Positions 16,848 to 25,682 of a stretch of DNA of 64,000 nt are shown here, piece after piece. How positions within the stretch are numbered: position 1 is the first letter of the stretch; each line of letters opens with the position of its first letter. The position numbers and the translations under genes are program-made. The notes under the pieces are model-generated. The model was not told the origin of the DNA, made no database searches, and saw only the letters and a program-made list of their open reading frames with translations. Where the stretch lies: assembly GCA_025517525.1 (NCBI GenBank), contig JAOPJZ010000001.1, positions 186,001 to 250,000 on the forward strand. The letters are read 5' to 3'. The stretch is from Natronosalvus hydrolyticus (GTDB lineage: Archaea; Halobacteriota; Halobacteria; Halobacteriales; Natrialbaceae).

Positions 16848-17495
16848 TCAGCTGTTCGTCTGCTCGTTCGCCGGCTGGACCTCTGCGTCTACGAGCGTGC
16901 CATACGCTCGGCGAAGGCGTTCGGAGAGCGCCTGATGGGAGATTCCGAGTTCGGCGGCGAGTTCTTCCATCGAAATCTGTCGCGGTATCTGGAAATAGCC
17001 TCGCTCGAACGCAGCCGTCAGCGCCTCGTGCTGTTCGGGCGTCAACCTCGAGTTCCCCGTCGTCATCCGAGAGATGTCGGTCACGCGGCTCAGGTCAACC
17101 GTTATATCGTCGTTCTCGAGGCGTTCGTGGGTCTCGACCAGGGCCTCCCGACTCCGAAAGCGCATCTTGTACTGCCACCAGCCGTCACAGCCGTGGCCCT
17201 CGAGCAGTGAGCCATCCGATGACAGCAGTTTGTCGTAGAACGCCTGTGCGGTGCTCGACTCGATATCGTACAGCAGTCGCTCTTCGGACCGGGTAACCAG
17301 TTCGAACGCTTCGACGCTCGAATCGCCGGCGAACGCGTCCTCGATGGTTTCGCGCTCGACACCTGAAACCCACAACGAAGGCAGGGTCTTCGATACCGAT
17401 GCCTCGAGTTCGAAGCGCACGCTCGGAACCGCTTCGAAGGTCGCTGACAGAGCGGTCTCAGCCGCTGGGACGCGAAACTCGGCAATCGTCGACAT
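16848..17495 (-). CDS. Bacterio-opsin-activator-type HTH regulator
   Basis: 215 aa. An N-terminal Bat-associated alpha/beta domain (about 1-150) is followed by an HTH_10 motif (about 155-200: LTPEQHEALTAAF, then PRQISMEELAAELGISHQAL in two steps). There is no PAS or GAF domain, so any ligand must bind the N-terminal domain. Typical of the many haloarchaeal HTH_10 regulators with unknown targets. Divergent upstream space is AT-rich (17496-17600). The gene shares a stop-to-stop boundary with the HAD gene. Confidence 0.88.
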   Translation of the reverse strand: MSTIAEFRVPAAETALSATFEAVPSVRFELEASVSKTLPSLWVSGVERETIEDAFAGDSSVEAFELVTRSEERLLYDIESSTAQAFYDKLLSSDGSLLEGHGCDGWWQYKMRFRSREALVETHERLENDDITVDLSRVTDISRMTTGNSRLTPEQHEALTAAFERGYFQIPRQISMEELAAELGISHQALSERLRRAYGTLVDAEVQPANEQTNS

Positions 17496-17660
17496 CGTGG
17501 GTTATACACCGGTGATGCGTAAAACTGTAACTTCGAGAAATGATATTTTCAATATAAATAGAATGTTTGAATCATCTATTGGTTTCTACCTAAATGTCAA
17601 TAAAAATCTTTCCCAAGCGGATCCCTGGTTAGAAAGACACTCGGGTGTACCCAGGCCCGC

Positions 17661-19511
17661 TCACTCGAGAACGTCCATGAGCACACCCTCGAGCGCTCGA
17701 ACACCGGGTTTATCGGTTCGGTCGGGGTTGGCGAGAACGCGAACAGGCTGGTCGCCGAGTGGGACGAACCCGAGGCTGAGTTGCCTCGCGGTTTCGGCAA
17801 GCCCGAGGGCGACGTCGGCGTCGCCGGCAGCGACTCGCCGGGCCGGGCTTTCGTGAGCACGCAGGCCGATATCGAAGCCGTCGATGGCACCGACGATATC
17901 GTGGCGTTCGACGTCACGAGCGGTCGCCAGGTCGGCCACCTCGAGACCGAGGCTCGAACGCAGGCCGGAATCGGTCGTCCGGTTGACGAACGTCACTGGC
18001 TGATCGACGAGGTCAGCGAGCCCGGTGACCTCGTCGGGATTGCCAGCCGGAACGACCAGACCCCACTCGCGTGTCCATTCGCCGAGTAACTCGTGGTCGA
18101 CTTCGCGCTCGAGCGGGCCCGCTACCACTGCCACGTCGGGGACCCCCTCGCGGAGCCGTCGGAGGCCCGGCCGTGAGCCGATTGGCAGGTATCGCGGCCG
18201 CTCGAGTCGGTCGAGGGCGCGGTTCATCGTGGGATCGTCCTCACCCACGGCGAACAGTTTCGGTGGTCGTGTTTCGGGCGAAAAGAGGGTGACGTCGACT
18301 CGCTTTCCGGCCTCGAGGTAGTCGATGTCAGCGTCGACCTCGACGAGGCCGTCGGCGTCCGAAAGGCTCGTGGTTGCACCGCTGCCCTTATCGACGGGGT
18401 AGACGAGGGTGTTTCCGTCCCCGTCGGTCGTCAGCCCAATCGGGACGAGTCGGTGTCGCCCCTGTGGTGAGCGCTCCTGGGTGGCCAACTCGCCGGTGAT
18501 CGTTGCCGAGGCCGGTTCCGGGAGGCCCGCCGCTTCGCGAATCGCGGGTGCGACGAACGTTCGGAAGACCATCATCGCCGAGACGGGATAGCCGGGAAGG
18601 CCCACGTATGCAGAGCCCTCGAGACGACCGATTAGCATGGGCTTGCCGGGTTTGATGGAGACGCCGTGGACCAACAACTCACCCTGCTCTTCGATGACGC
18701 GATAAATGACGTCGACGGCGCTCGCACTCGTCGAACCCGACGAGAGGACCAGATCACAGTCGGAAGCGGCATCTCTGAGAACACGTTCCATCTCGGCTTG
18801 ATCGTCGCCGGCGTGCGGATACATCACGGCTTCGCCGCCGGCTTCCTCGACAGCGGCGGCGATCGTGTAGCTGTTGACGTCGTAAATCTCGCCACGATCA
18901 CTGTCGAGGTCGCCACCGGGCCGGACCAGTTCGTCACCGGTCGAAATGATCCCAACGCGTGGTTTTGCCCGAACGGGGACCTCCTCGAGACCCAACGCCG
19001 AGAGTAAGCCGATTTCGCGTGGCGTTATCCGGGTCCCCGGTCCAAGTGCCCGCTCGCCAGCGGCGATATCCGCACCGGCGAACATGACGTTGTCGCCGGG
19101 GGCAACACCCGTCCGTACTAGCACGTCTCCGTCCTCCAGATCAGTTCGTTCGACGGGAACCATCGCATCCGCGCCGTCGGGCATCACGGCCCCGGTCGAA
19201 ATCTCGACCGCCTGCCCATCGTCTACCGCGACCGCAGGTGCTTCCCCCGCATGCACCTCGCCGACTATCTCGAGACGGGCCGGATCGGCTTCGTCAGCTC
19301 CGAACGTATCGGCGGCCCGGAGGGCGTAACCGTCCATGCTCGAGCGGTCGAAACCGGGGACGTCGAGTTCGGCGTCCAGCCGCGTCACCAGCACGCGTCC
19401 GTGGGCATCTGCGAGCGGGACGCGGTCGATACCGCCCTCGAGGGAGAGCGATTCGATCGCCTCCGTCGCCGCCTCCGGTGACACAAGATCGCGAAACTCC
19501 TTACGTTCCAT
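17661..19511 (-). CDS. moeA: MoeA molybdopterin molybdenumtransferase fused to a PBP domain
   Basis: 616 aa. Residues 1-410 are MoeA: DRSSMDGYAL, GEVHAGEA, STGAVMPDGADA, STGDELV and GLPGYPVSAM are the substrate and metal-transfer motifs. MoeA inserts Mo or W into adenylylated molybdopterin. Residues about 415-616 form a periplasmic-binding-protein-like domain (LysR-substrate or ModA-like), a fusion known in archaea and thought to sense or hold the metal oxyanion. The tungsten enzyme AOR lies about 4.5 kb downstream on the same strand. It may have its own promoter near 19540. Confidence 0.92.
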   Translation of the reverse strand: MERKEFRDLVSPEAATEAIESLSLEGGIDRVPLADAHGRVLVTRLDAELDVPGFDRSSMDGYALRAADTFGADEADPARLEIVGEVHAGEAPAVAVDDGQAVEISTGAVMPDGADAMVPVERTDLEDGDVLVRTGVAPGDNVMFAGADIAAGERALGPGTRITPREIGLLSALGLEEVPVRAKPRVGIISTGDELVRPGGDLDSDRGEIYDVNSYTIAAAVEEAGGEAVMYPHAGDDQAEMERVLRDAASDCDLVLSSGSTSASAVDVIYRVIEEQGELLVHGVSIKPGKPMLIGRLEGSAYVGLPGYPVSAMMVFRTFVAPAIREAAGLPEPASATITGELATQERSPQGRHRLVPIGLTTDGDGNTLVYPVDKGSGATTSLSDADGLVEVDADIDYLEAGKRVDVTLFSPETRPPKLFAVGEDDPTMNRALDRLERPRYLPIGSRPGLRRLREGVPDVAVVAGPLEREVDHELLGEWTREWGLVVPAGNPDEVTGLADLVDQPVTFVNRTTDSGLRSSLGLEVADLATARDVERHDIVGAIDGFDIGLRAHESPARRVAAGDADVALGLAETARQLSLGFVPLGDQPVRVLANPDRTDKPGVRALEGVLMDVLE

Positions 19512-19742
19512 GGCTCATCGTTTGGAACGCGAACCTATAGTTGCCACTCATGCGGGTCGTTGTCGATGCCTATCGGTGGCCGTTCCTCGGAATGCGTGAC
19601 CAGTGACGCTGAACACTGGGTATAAGCCTCGATACGATCACAAACAAGCGATGCAACAGGATCGGTTCACCGACTTGAGCGAGCCGTCCCACTCGCACCC
19701 GGGAAGAGGCCGACTCGCCTCGCAAAAACCGCTCCGCAGCCG

Positions 19743-20774
19743 TTATCGAATCGTCGTGTGCTCCGACTCTTCGTTGAGCGCCAGATTCGCCGCGATTTCG
19801 GCGTTACGCATCGCATACTGGGCCGTCTGTTGGAGGCTGACCAGCACCTCTCGAATCTGGAGCAGGTCTTCGTTCGACATCTCGGGCAACTCCGCGAGGA
19901 TTTCGCGCTCACGGTTCGAGATATTGTGGAACAGCTCCCGTGCTTCGATGGTCTTGTCGTAGTTCCGTTCGACTGCCGACTCGACTGCCAGCGTCGTGAT
20001 TTCATCGACCTTCTCGGTCAACTCACGAATGTCACGCATCACCGACTTGTCGACGTTGAGCGTGTGTCCCTCGGCTTCCATCACGATATCGGCGATATCT
20101 TCGGCGTTGTCGGCGGTGAGTTCGAGGTTCTTTGCAATCGAGCGGTAACCAATCAGCGGGAACCCGCTCTCGAGGCCAACTGCGCGGGCGAGGTTTGGGT
20201 TCTGGTAGGCCGTAAAGATCAGACGCAATAGCAGGACGAAGATTTTGTTAGCCTGTCGTTCTCGATTGAGCGCGCGCTGGGCCAGGTCGGGATTGCCGTG
20301 TGCGAGAGCCTTGATCGCTTCCCCACGCATGGTTCGCCCGGTTCGTTCGAGGCGCTCAAGGAGGTTATCGAGCGTGAAGTCTTCGGGGTCGACCGAACAC
20401 CGGATCGAGATGCTTTCGGGGGTTTCTTCGATGACGCCAAGTCCCATCAACTGGGTTTCTGCCCGATAGACGGCGTTGATGTGTTCCGACTCGAGTGCAC
20501 CGTCGGTACACTCGATGCGGATGACCCGCCGTCCGAGGACGTACTGGGCGACGATGGCACGCTCGACCGCGTCGGCATCCAGGTTATCCGTTCGGATGAT
20601 CGCCTCCATTTCCTCGGTGTTAGCCGATTCGGGCATCACCGTGAGCGTCCCTTTCCCACCCATGCGGAGTGAGACCTCGTCGCCTTTTTCGACACCATGT
20701 TCACTTGCCCACTCGGCCGGCAACGTCATCGCCAGCGTCGAGGGACCGAGCCGTTGGACTTTCCGCGTCTCCAT
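19743..20774 (-). CDS. AbrB-PhoU phosphate-signalling regulator
   Basis: 343 aa. An N-terminal AbrB/SpoVT swapped-hairpin DNA-binding domain (about 1-45, RKVQRLGPSTLAMTLPAEWA) is joined to two PhoU helical bundles (about 120-215 and 220-330) containing the E/D-rich metal signature (DNAEDIAD). PhoU-type proteins restrain Pst phosphate uptake; the DNA-binding fusion is common in archaea and suggests direct promoter control. No pst genes are nearby. Monocistronic on the minus strand between moeA and the NAD-kinase-like gene. Confidence 0.9.
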   Translation of the reverse strand: METRKVQRLGPSTLAMTLPAEWASEHGVEKGDEVSLRMGGKGTLTVMPESANTEEMEAIIRTDNLDADAVERAIVAQYVLGRRVIRIECTDGALESEHINAVYRAETQLMGLGVIEETPESISIRCSVDPEDFTLDNLLERLERTGRTMRGEAIKALAHGNPDLAQRALNRERQANKIFVLLLRLIFTAYQNPNLARAVGLESGFPLIGYRSIAKNLELTADNAEDIADIVMEAEGHTLNVDKSVMRDIRELTEKVDEITTLAVESAVERNYDKTIEARELFHNISNREREILAELPEMSNEDLLQIREVLVSLQQTAQYAMRNAEIAANLALNEESEHTTIR

Positions 20775-20961
20775 ACCCGCAGTAGGGCCAGGCCGACCTT
20801 AATCTTGACTATATGTGTGATATCAACTTGTCCGAGTGCGTGTGCCCTAGTTTATCTTGGTTCGATATCATTACACCTTATATTCGATGTTCGGGTACGA
20901 GCAATCGTCCCTCCTTCCTGAAAAACTACGACGGCTGCGAACCCGAGCGGTTCGTCACGTC

Positions 20962-22047
20962 TCACTCGAGTTTGAGCATTCGGGTAGTGAACCGGCCGGT
21001 CCTGACGTGAACCCAGCCACGGAGCGATTCGTCCAGTTCGGGGTCGTCCGTATCCACGTGTAAGGTACCGATCGAATCGAGTTTGTCGTCGGAGGCGACG
21101 ATCTCGATCGATTCAGCCCGCTCGATGACGGCGGGGGAAATCTGGTGGTTGCCGCGTCCGAACACGAACCCCTGTCCACCGATAGGTGAGACGACGATCA
21201 CAACGGGATCATCGATGATCTCGAGGATTTCGGTTTCTGCAGCGTCTCGGACCAGGAGTTCGCCGTCTCGCCAGACGTCGACGCCAAGGGGCGAGGGGTC
21301 GATTCCCAATTCGCTTTCGATCGCGCCGACGGTACTTCCGGGGCCGAAGACGTAGGTCGCTTCGGGGTCGATCTCCTCCGCAAAACCCGCGGCGAGACCG
21401 TCGACACTCCCGCTCGAGAGCTGTTTGCTCGACTGGACGCCGCTGGCGACGGGGACGGGGACGACGGCTTTGAGTTCGGCCCGGACGGTCCCCTCGCGGT
21501 AGGCCGCTTCGTCGATGTCGTTCACCTCACGAGCTTCGACGCGGTCGAACTCGGCTGCCACCCTACCGGCGTCCGCAGGCGTCACACCGAACACCGAGGA
21601 GTAGATTTTGACGCCTGCAGGCACGCCGAGCATCGGCGTTTCGCGCTCGTCGTCCTCGAGCACTTCCGCCACGTCGACGGCCGTTCCGTCCCCCCCAACG
21701 AAGAGAACAAGATCGACGCCTTCCTCGAGCATGGCCTCGACGGCGGCTCTGGTATCCGCTGCACTGGTGTCCGTGGTTTCGTCCCCCTTTGCAGGCGGAT
21801 CGTAGATCACGATAGGGTCGTAGCCGGCCGCGCGCGCGGCGTCCTCGCCCATCCGGCCGGCGGCGGTGTAGACGGTCAGCTCCGGTTTTCTGCGAGCCAG
21901 TGTCTCGAGTGCAGTTCGTGCACGTTCCGGCGCGCGTGGCTCTGCACCACGTCGTCGTGCCTCTTCGACCATCCCGTCGGTGCCTTTCAATCCGACGCGA
22001 CCGCCCATGCCCGCAATCGGATTGACGACAAACCCCAGTGTCTCCAT
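20962..22047 (-). CDS. ATP-NAD kinase/AcoX-family protein
   Basis: 361 aa. FVVNPIAGMGGRVG at the N-terminus and FVGGDGTAVDV near 116 are the nucleotide-binding loops of the NAD kinase/diacylglycerol kinase fold. GVPAGVKIYSSVF is also conserved in the AcoX branch. The AcoX branch is distinct from housekeeping NAD kinase and its substrate is uncertain. Divergent from a tiny membrane-protein gene that starts 111 nt away. Confidence 0.85.
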   Translation of the reverse strand: METLGFVVNPIAGMGGRVGLKGTDGMVEEARRRGAEPRAPERARTALETLARRKPELTVYTAAGRMGEDAARAAGYDPIVIYDPPAKGDETTDTSAADTRAAVEAMLEEGVDLVLFVGGDGTAVDVAEVLEDDERETPMLGVPAGVKIYSSVFGVTPADAGRVAAEFDRVEAREVNDIDEAAYREGTVRAELKAVVPVPVASGVQSSKQLSSGSVDGLAAGFAEEIDPEATYVFGPGSTVGAIESELGIDPSPLGVDVWRDGELLVRDAAETEILEIIDDPVVIVVSPIGGQGFVFGRGNHQISPAVIERAESIEIVASDDKLDSIGTLHVDTDDPELDESLRGWVHVRTGRFTTRMLKLE

Positions 22048-22158
22048 ACGCGACCCTTCGGCCGGGGAGAAAAAAGCCGTGTGGCTTCGGTCGGGCCGCG
22101 GTGGCGATTCCCGCCCGCTTTCTGAACCATTAAGAGGGGCGCGTTCTCACTGGAAACC

Positions 22159-22281
22159 ATGGACGAACTCACAGGAATCCTTCTCGAGGGATCGGCCGTT
22201 CCGATCGAAGTATCCGGATGGGGCGTACTGCTTGCGAGCCTGATCGTCGTCGGTCTCTGGCTGCTGTACGTCTACCGGTAG
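22159..22281 (+). CDS. 40-aa single-helix membrane protein
   Basis: ATG at 22159 to TAG at 22281. An acidic N-terminus is followed by one hydrophobic helix (VLLASLIVVGLWLLYVY) and a terminal Arg, a plausible N-out membrane miniprotein. CCATTAAGAG about 30 nt upstream of the ATG is a good leaderless promoter, and the ORF fits haloarchaeal codon use. Function unknown. It is too short for common gene finders. Confidence 0.6.
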   Translation: MDELTGILLEGSAVPIEVSGWGVLLASLIVVGLWLLYVYR

Positions 22282-22341
22282 TGTTGGCTTGAGTGAGATC
22301 ATCGCTCGGTGAATCAACACTCCTTCGAGCGTTATCCGTCG

Positions 22342-22425
22342 GTATACTAGGCAGTGAACGTCATTGCACACCCGCTCGAAAGTTGGCGTCGCGATAGGTG
22401 AATAGATCGTTGCCCACCTCGAGCC
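22342..22425. repeat. Dispersed palindromic element, copy C
   Basis: The left half (GTATACTAGGCAGTGAACG then TCATTGCACACCC) is nearly identical to that of copy D at 60260. The right half (GCGATAGGTG) still matches the core, but the outer right arm is degenerate. It lies just past the stop of the minus-strand CinA-like gene. Confidence 0.65.
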
Positions 22426-22429
22426 CGCT

Positions 22430-23140
22430 TCAGCTATCTCCATTCTCAGTCACTGCCACCGTCTTGACCTGGTCACGCAACCAGTCGACGGCTTCCTCGA
22501 CGGTCCTCCGATCCGTACTCTGGACGCTGATGCGGACGTGCTCTCCGGGATAGCTCCCAACGCCCACGTCGAAGCGCTGCTGTAACTCTGCCAGTCGGTC
22601 GAGCAGTGCGCTTTCGGGTTCGTCGGCCACCACAACCTCTCGAAACCGTTCCTGGCCGCTAAACTCCGTTGCGACGCCTTCGAACATGGGCTTCATCTCG
22701 TGTGGGACGCCCGGGAAGACGTACACCGAACCGATAACACAGCCGGGCGCAACGCCAGCCACGTTGTGCAGCGGGCGAGCGTCGCTCGGGAGCATCGCCG
22801 TGCCATCGGTCAGGTCCTCGCGCGCGTACCCACCCTCGGTCTCGAGCCACTCCAGCACAGCTTCGTGTTCTTCGAGCGGGCGGCCGAACGCCGCCCCGAT
22901 GGCTTCGATGGTCACGTCGTCGTGGGTCGGCCCGAGACCGCCGGTGACGATCACGGCGTCGTACTCGGCGTGATATTCGTTGACCACCCGGGCGATATCT
23001 GCCACCCGGTCGGGGAGGGTCGTCACCCGCTCGACGTCGACCCCACGCTCTGTGAGTTGGCTGCACAGCCAGGTTGCGTTTGTGTTGGTCGTTCGCCCGG
23101 CCAGCAGTTCGTCCCCGATCGTGACGATCGCCACGTGCAT
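22430..23140 (-). CDS. CinA-like molybdopterin-binding-domain protein
   Basis: 236 aa. The MoCF-binding fold (about 1-165) shows TIGDELLAG, TNTNATWL, VTGGLGPTHDD and PGVPHEMKPM, the CinA N-domain signature. That domain is a nicotinamide-nucleotide or ADP-ribose pyrophosphatase in characterised cases. The C-terminal amidase domain of bacterial CinA is absent, as in most archaea. The frame extends nine codons upstream, but the ATG at 23140 opens directly on the conserved strand. Palindromic copy C follows its stop. Confidence 0.88.
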   Translation of the reverse strand: MHVAIVTIGDELLAGRTTNTNATWLCSQLTERGVDVERVTTLPDRVADIARVVNEYHAEYDAVIVTGGLGPTHDDVTIEAIGAAFGRPLEEHEAVLEWLETEGGYAREDLTDGTAMLPSDARPLHNVAGVAPGCVIGSVYVFPGVPHEMKPMFEGVATEFSGQERFREVVVADEPESALLDRLAELQQRFDVGVGSYPGEHVRISVQSTDRRTVEEAVDWLRDQVKTVAVTENGDS

Positions 23141-23332
23141 ACCGACGGCTTTGGCCCGACTTGTCAAAGCTCTCTCGCCATCGGCAGAGCTCTTATTGAT
23201 TCTCTAACACGACTTGGGGGCGTCATCGAAGGGGACGCGGCCACGTTCGTTCAGCACGGCCAGCAAATATATAACGGTCAATCTGAACAACCACAAGATT
23301 CAATTCTGATAATTAGAATGTCTCTGATATTC

Positions 23333-23692
23333 ATGTCACGTGGTGGTTGGACTGAACAAGCTGATGGTGAACCGGACGCACTGCTTTCGGCCCTCGGAAG
23401 CAAATACAGTGCTGAAATTCTCTGTGCGGCGGGGACGCCGAAATCCGCACAGGCGCTGAGCGAGGATATCGAGATTCCGATTGCGACTTGCTATCGTCGC
23501 ATCGAAGAACTCGTCGACGCAGGGCTACTCGAGTGTGAGGGGCGACAGCTCTCGACGGAAGGCAGGCGGACGAACATCTATCGACGCACGCTCGACGAAA
23601 TCGAAGTGGATTTTTCGTGTGAACAACCCCAGTTCTCTCAGAAACGCCGGACCGAGGCGAAAAATCAGTTAGAAGACCAGCTAGAACACTAA
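23333..23692 (+). CDS. ArsR-type winged-helix regulator
   Basis: 119 aa. The winged HTH spans about 15-85: LLSALGSKYSAEILCAA, KSAQALSEDIEIPIATCYRR and the wing ECEGRQLSTEGRR. The last 35 residues are charged and helical. No metal-binding motif of true ArsR is present. TATATAACG near 23268 fits a promoter with a leader of about 35 nt. ATG 23318 is an alternative start five codons upstream. Target unknown; it is divergent from the CinA-like gene. Confidence 0.78.
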   Translation: MSRGGWTEQADGEPDALLSALGSKYSAEILCAAGTPKSAQALSEDIEIPIATCYRRIEELVDAGLLECEGRQLSTEGRRTNIYRRTLDEIEVDFSCEQPQFSQKRRTEAKNQLEDQLEH

Positions 23693-23797
23693 CATACCGT
23701 CCCCCTGTCCACTGTGAGCCGGATACGGGCCAGCATATTGCTATCCGATGCCGACGTTAACGAGTCACACCGGATGATTTCCCGCATGGGTACATCC

Positions 23798-24400
23798 CTA
23801 GTTCCACACTCGAGCCACCATCGCAAGGAGCCCATTTTTGCTGCCGGTAACCAACTCTCGAGCGACCGGGGCGCCATCGTATAGCCACAACAGAGCGGTA
23901 ATCGCGACCAACGCGAGTCCAGCCCATTCGACCGAGGCGAGTTCGCCCGAGAGAAGGCCCGCGCGATAGCTTTCGACCGCAGTAAAGAACTGTTCGAGAA
24001 AGCCAGCTTGAACCGAATCCGGCGGCGCACTCTGGACTGGCCAGAGGATCCGCTCGAACGGAAGGGTCCCGTTCCGGAAATACATCGGGATGACGTCAGC
24101 GGGAAGATGGGCAAGATAGCCGACTCCGAACGCGAGACCGAGACGCGGTCGTCCGTACAGACGCGTCAGCATACCGATTGCAGTGCACACCGGGACGGCA
24201 AAGAAAACCGAATGCCCCAGGGCGTATCCCGTGTCGAAGACGCCGAACTCCCAGGCCAGCGGTTTGTCGATGAGATCAGGGAGTAACGAGGCCCCAACGA
24301 CCGCCAGGGTCTCGAGCGCACCGGGTGTATCTCGGTACACGAGATGGGTGAACACCGAGTAACTGAAATAGCCGACGACGACGTGTTCCCAGGGCCACAT
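23798..24400 (-). CDS. YdjM/DUF457-type membrane-bound metal-dependent hydrolase
   Basis: 200 aa with about four to five hydrophobic segments. Conserved polar residues sit at membrane edges: EHVVVGY, SLLPDLIDK, GHSVFF and HLPADVIP, the His/Asp set of the YdjM family (LexA-regulated hydrolase-like, putative metal-dependent). Reaction unknown. Gene ends 105 nt from the convergent HTH gene; a short inverted repeat (ACCGAC/GTCGGT) lies just upstream of its start. Confidence 0.82.
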   Translation of the reverse strand: MWPWEHVVVGYFSYSVFTHLVYRDTPGALETLAVVGASLLPDLIDKPLAWEFGVFDTGYALGHSVFFAVPVCTAIGMLTRLYGRPRLGLAFGVGYLAHLPADVIPMYFRNGTLPFERILWPVQSAPPDSVQAGFLEQFFTAVESYRAGLLSGELASVEWAGLALVAITALLWLYDGAPVARELVTGSKNGLLAMVARVWN

Positions 24401-24608
24401 CGACCGACTCTCGAGGTGCCGGTCGGTTAGTTATGGCTTCCCTGCAGGCAGGCGGTCTTTGCGTGTGTGCCTAGATAGGGAATGGATACTCGAAGGGAAA
24501 GTGTGTGCGAGGTGAGAAGAAAGTACGAGCAAGCAGGCTGAAGCGGACGGGAGGGGTGTCCTGGGGTGATGCGTATGAACGCTCGAGTATGTCGGTATCG
24601 ACGTCCGT

Positions 24609-24875
24609 TCAGGCGACCAGGTCGCCTTTGGCCTGCAGGACCGAAACCTCGCTGGCGTCGACACGTTCGACCTCGAGCCAGTGTGGTGTGAAGTTTCGCA
24701 GCTGGAAGTCTTCGAACTCGTCTTCCTTACCGACCGTACACCAGAGCTGGACGCGGTCAGGACCGTGCCACTCGCCGTTGCGACTGATACCAAAACAGAC
24801 CAGTTCTTCCCCGCCGAGTTCGATCACGCCGCCTTTCCGAATACCGGGATCCCCGTGGATGATGAGCCGTTTCAT
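24609..24875 (-). CDS. HAH_0734-family conserved protein
   Basis: 88 aa, starting MKRLIIHGDPG. A compact beta-rich protein (GGEELVCFGISRNGEWHG, VQLWCTVG) conserved in haloarchaea, of unknown function. It has no metal or catalytic motif. The open frame runs further upstream but lacks coding character. It is divergent from the L44e operon across a 343-nt gap. Confidence 0.75.
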   Translation of the reverse strand: MKRLIIHGDPGIRKGGVIELGGEELVCFGISRNGEWHGPDRVQLWCTVGKEDEFEDFQLRNFTPHWLEVERVDASEVSVLQAKGDLVA

Positions 24876-25218
24876 GTCCGCTGGTTCGAACGATGGGGAA
24901 TTAAGCGCTTCGAAGCCACCTACGGGTTGGGTTGGTCGGTTGTGAAGGGGTCGAGAGACACTCTTGCTCCGGAAGACGTGAACGGCTGTGTCTCGAGCCA
25001 CCTCCGGCAGGGTAGTTCCTCGAGTAACTGGTGAACGATTCCTGCATCTCATCGGGTGTCCGCGTCGTGGACTTGGTTGTCCACGCGAGTGTCTGGTTGT
25101 CCACGCGAGTGTCGCGCCACTGTGTGTGGCTACCACGCACGCGTCCCGTTTACCGTCGCGGTCGGAACCAAACGGGTTTTAAACGGGGATGCCATACCCC
25201 ACTCCAAGTGAGTTAATC
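24876..25218. other. Divergent intergenic region with a 2x20-bp tandem repeat
   Basis: 343 bases between HAH_0734 and L44e. TGGTTGTCCACGCGAGTGTC occurs twice back to back at 25074-25093 and 25094-25113. TTTTAAAC at 25169-25176 is a probable promoter of the ribosomal operon, about 45 nt before its ATG. Nothing coding is seen. Confidence 0.55.
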
Positions 25219-25503
25219 ATGCAGATGCCACGCCGATTCAATACGTACTGTCCGCACTGCAAAGCCCATCACCAGCACGAGGTCGAGAAGGTCCGAACCG
25301 GCCGACAGACTGGAATGAAGCAGGTCGCCGACCGCCAGCGCGCCCGCCAGCTGTCGTCCATCGGGAACTCCGGGAAGTTCTCGAAGGTGCCAAGTGGTGA
25401 CAAACCGACCAAAAAGACCGACCTCAAATACCGTTGCAGCGAGTGCGGCAAAGCCCACCTCCGCAAGGGATGGCGCGCCGGCCGACTCGAGTTCCAGGAG
25501 TGA
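25219..25503 (+). CDS. rpl44e: 50S ribosomal protein L44e
   Basis: 94 aa. CPHC (about 11-14) and CSEC (about 73-76) form the split zinc finger of L44e, flanked by basic segments that contact 23S rRNA near the E site ([18 protein letters not shown]). First gene of a five-gene translation/RNP operon; S27e starts 5 nt after its stop. Confidence 0.97.
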   Translation: MQMPRRFNTYCPHCKAHHQHEVEKVRTGRQTGMKQVADRQRARQLSSIGNSGKFSKVPSGDKPTKKTDLKYRCSECGKAHLRKGWRAGRLEFQE

Positions 25504-25508
25504 TTTAT

Positions 25509-25682
25509 ATGGCAGGAAGCTACTACCGCGTCCGATGCAGTGACTGTGAGAACGAACAGATCGTCTTCGGCAAGGCCGCCTCCGAGGTCGCCTGTGCCGT
25601 CTGTGGCACCACGCTTGCCGTTCCGACCGGCGGCAAAGCCGAGATCGAACACGAAATCCTCGAGACTGTGGAAGCACGATGA
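25509..25682 (+). CDS. rps27e: 30S ribosomal protein S27e
   Basis: 57 aa zinc-ribbon protein. CSDC (about 10-13) and CAVC (about 29-32) are the zinc ligands. Length and order match archaeal S27e. The stop codon overlaps the aIF2-alpha start (ATGA), so the two are translationally coupled. Confidence 0.97.
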   Translation: MAGSYYRVRCSDCENEQIVFGKAASEVACAVCGTTLAVPTGGKAEIEHEILETVEAR

